In this document: positions 4,924 through 5,357 of the stretch, piece by piece | How the letters are laid out: each line of letters starts with the position of its first letter | Position numbering within the stretch: the stretch's first letter is position 1 | Position numbers and translations under genes: made by a program | Source of the DNA: Steroidobacteraceae bacterium | GTDB taxonomy: Bacteria; Pseudomonadota; Gammaproteobacteria; Steroidobacterales; Steroidobacteraceae | NCBI GenBank assembly: GCA_025927665.1 | Contig: JAICKZ010000224.1 | Span: forward strand, 1 to 5,357 | Direction: 5' to 3' | Length of the DNA stretch: 5,357 nucleotides | The notes under the pieces: generated by a model | The model's database searches: none | Told to the model about the DNA's origin: nothing | Seen by the model: the letters and a program-made list of their open reading frames with translations, nothing else

Positions 4924-5357
4924 TTATTTACTCGGTGCCGCCAACTGAATGCGCTTATCTAACACCTCGTCGATTAACCCATACGCAACCGCAGCTTCAC
5001 CGCTCATAAAATTATCGCGGTCAGTATCCTGTGCAATGCGCTCAACAGGCTGACCTGTGTGCTTAGATAGCAATCGATTGATGCGCTCGCGCGTAGATAG
5101 AACCTCACGCGCATGAATATCAATATCTGAAGCCTGACCCTGGAAACCACCTAATGGTTGATGAATCATAATGCGTGAATGCGGCAAACTGTAACGTTTA
5201 CCTTTAGTACCGCCAGCCAACAATACCGCACCCATACTTGCCGCCTGACCTATGCAAATCGTGCTGACATCCGGTTTAATAAATTGCATGGTGTCATAGA
5301 TAGCCAAGCCAGCGCTGACTACACCACCCGGTGAATTGATGTACAAGGCGATATCTT
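4924..5357 (-). CDS. clpP: ATP-dependent Clp protease proteolytic subunit ClpP (5' end outside the window)
   Basis: This is the C-terminal part of the ClpP serine peptidase, which stacks as two heptameric rings forming the degradation chamber capped by ClpX. The frame stays open to the right edge of the window: the codons before LYINSPGG read D-I-A, matching the family's conserved strand, so the gene continues beyond 5357. Judged against E. coli ClpP, roughly 70 N-terminal residues, including the propeptide, are outside. The catalytic triad is complete: Ser in QAASMGA (codon 5236-5238), His in MIHQPLGG (codon 5161-5163), and Asp in DTDRDNF, 74 residues after the Ser as in E. coli. The GQASDIDIHA handle region and the C-terminal YGLIDEVLDKR are typical. 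It ends with TAA at 4924-4926, and clpX follows after 129 bases. A TTG at 5344-5346 could be misread as the start, but it is an internal Leu codon. Confidence 0.97.
   Translation of the reverse strand, partial: DIALYINSPGGVVSAGLAIYDTMQFIKPDVSTICIGQAASMGAVLLAGGTKGKRYSLPHSRIMIHQPLGGFQGQASDIDIHAREVLSTRERINRLLSKHTGQPVERIAQDTDRDNFMSGEAAVAYGLIDEVLDKRIQLAAPSK

Noticed and set aside
5344..5346. TTG as the start codon of clpP.
   Set aside because: The conserved ClpP strand continues upstream in frame (D-I-A-L-Y-I-N-S-P-G-G), so TTG encodes an internal Leu and the gene runs off the window.

Overview
The window holds a conserved protein quality-control locus of a gammaproteobacterium, all on the minus strand. 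In transcription order (right to left) it reads: clpP (5' part beyond the window), clpX, lon, hupB, tRNA-Val(UAC), tRNA-Asp(GUC). The clpP-clpX-lon-hupB order is the classic gammaproteobacterial arrangement. Full-length Lon, ClpX and HU resemble their E. coli counterparts closely, and the sigma-32-type lon promoter is also typical of that group. The genus cannot be fixed from this sequence. No mobile element, CRISPR array or foreign-looking gene is present.

Layout: tRNA-Asp (4-80) and tRNA-Val (111-186) form a tandem tRNA pair with encoded CCA ends. A 143-base gap (187-329) follows, with two abutting stem-loops behind hupB. hupB (330-602) encodes the histone-like protein HU-beta. The 166-base lon-hupB gap carries a strong-looking sigma-70 promoter with an A/T-rich UP-like tract and a GC-rich discriminator. 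lon (769-3222) is complete, starts with GTG, and has a near-perfect sigma-32 heat-shock promoter in the 258-base gap behind clpX. clpX (3481-4794) is complete. The 129-base clpP-clpX gap holds a weaker extended -10 promoter candidate and a leader hairpin. The clpP fragment (4924-5357) keeps the whole catalytic triad and lacks only its N-terminal quarter or so.

How the genes work together: ClpX unfolds tagged or motif-bearing substrates and feeds them into the ClpP barrel. Lon is a single-chain ATP-dependent protease that removes misfolded and regulatory proteins. HU-beta compacts DNA, and in E. coli it is reported to be a Lon substrate, so the lon-hupB neighbourhood makes functional sense. 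Each gene appears to have some control of its own in addition to any readthrough: heat shock for lon, and growth-rate or stringent-type control inferred for hupB.

I found no undescribed biological system. The points most worth a second look are intergenic: the promoter architectures, the paired abutting hairpins that lack U-tracts, and a basic C-terminal tail on Lon.
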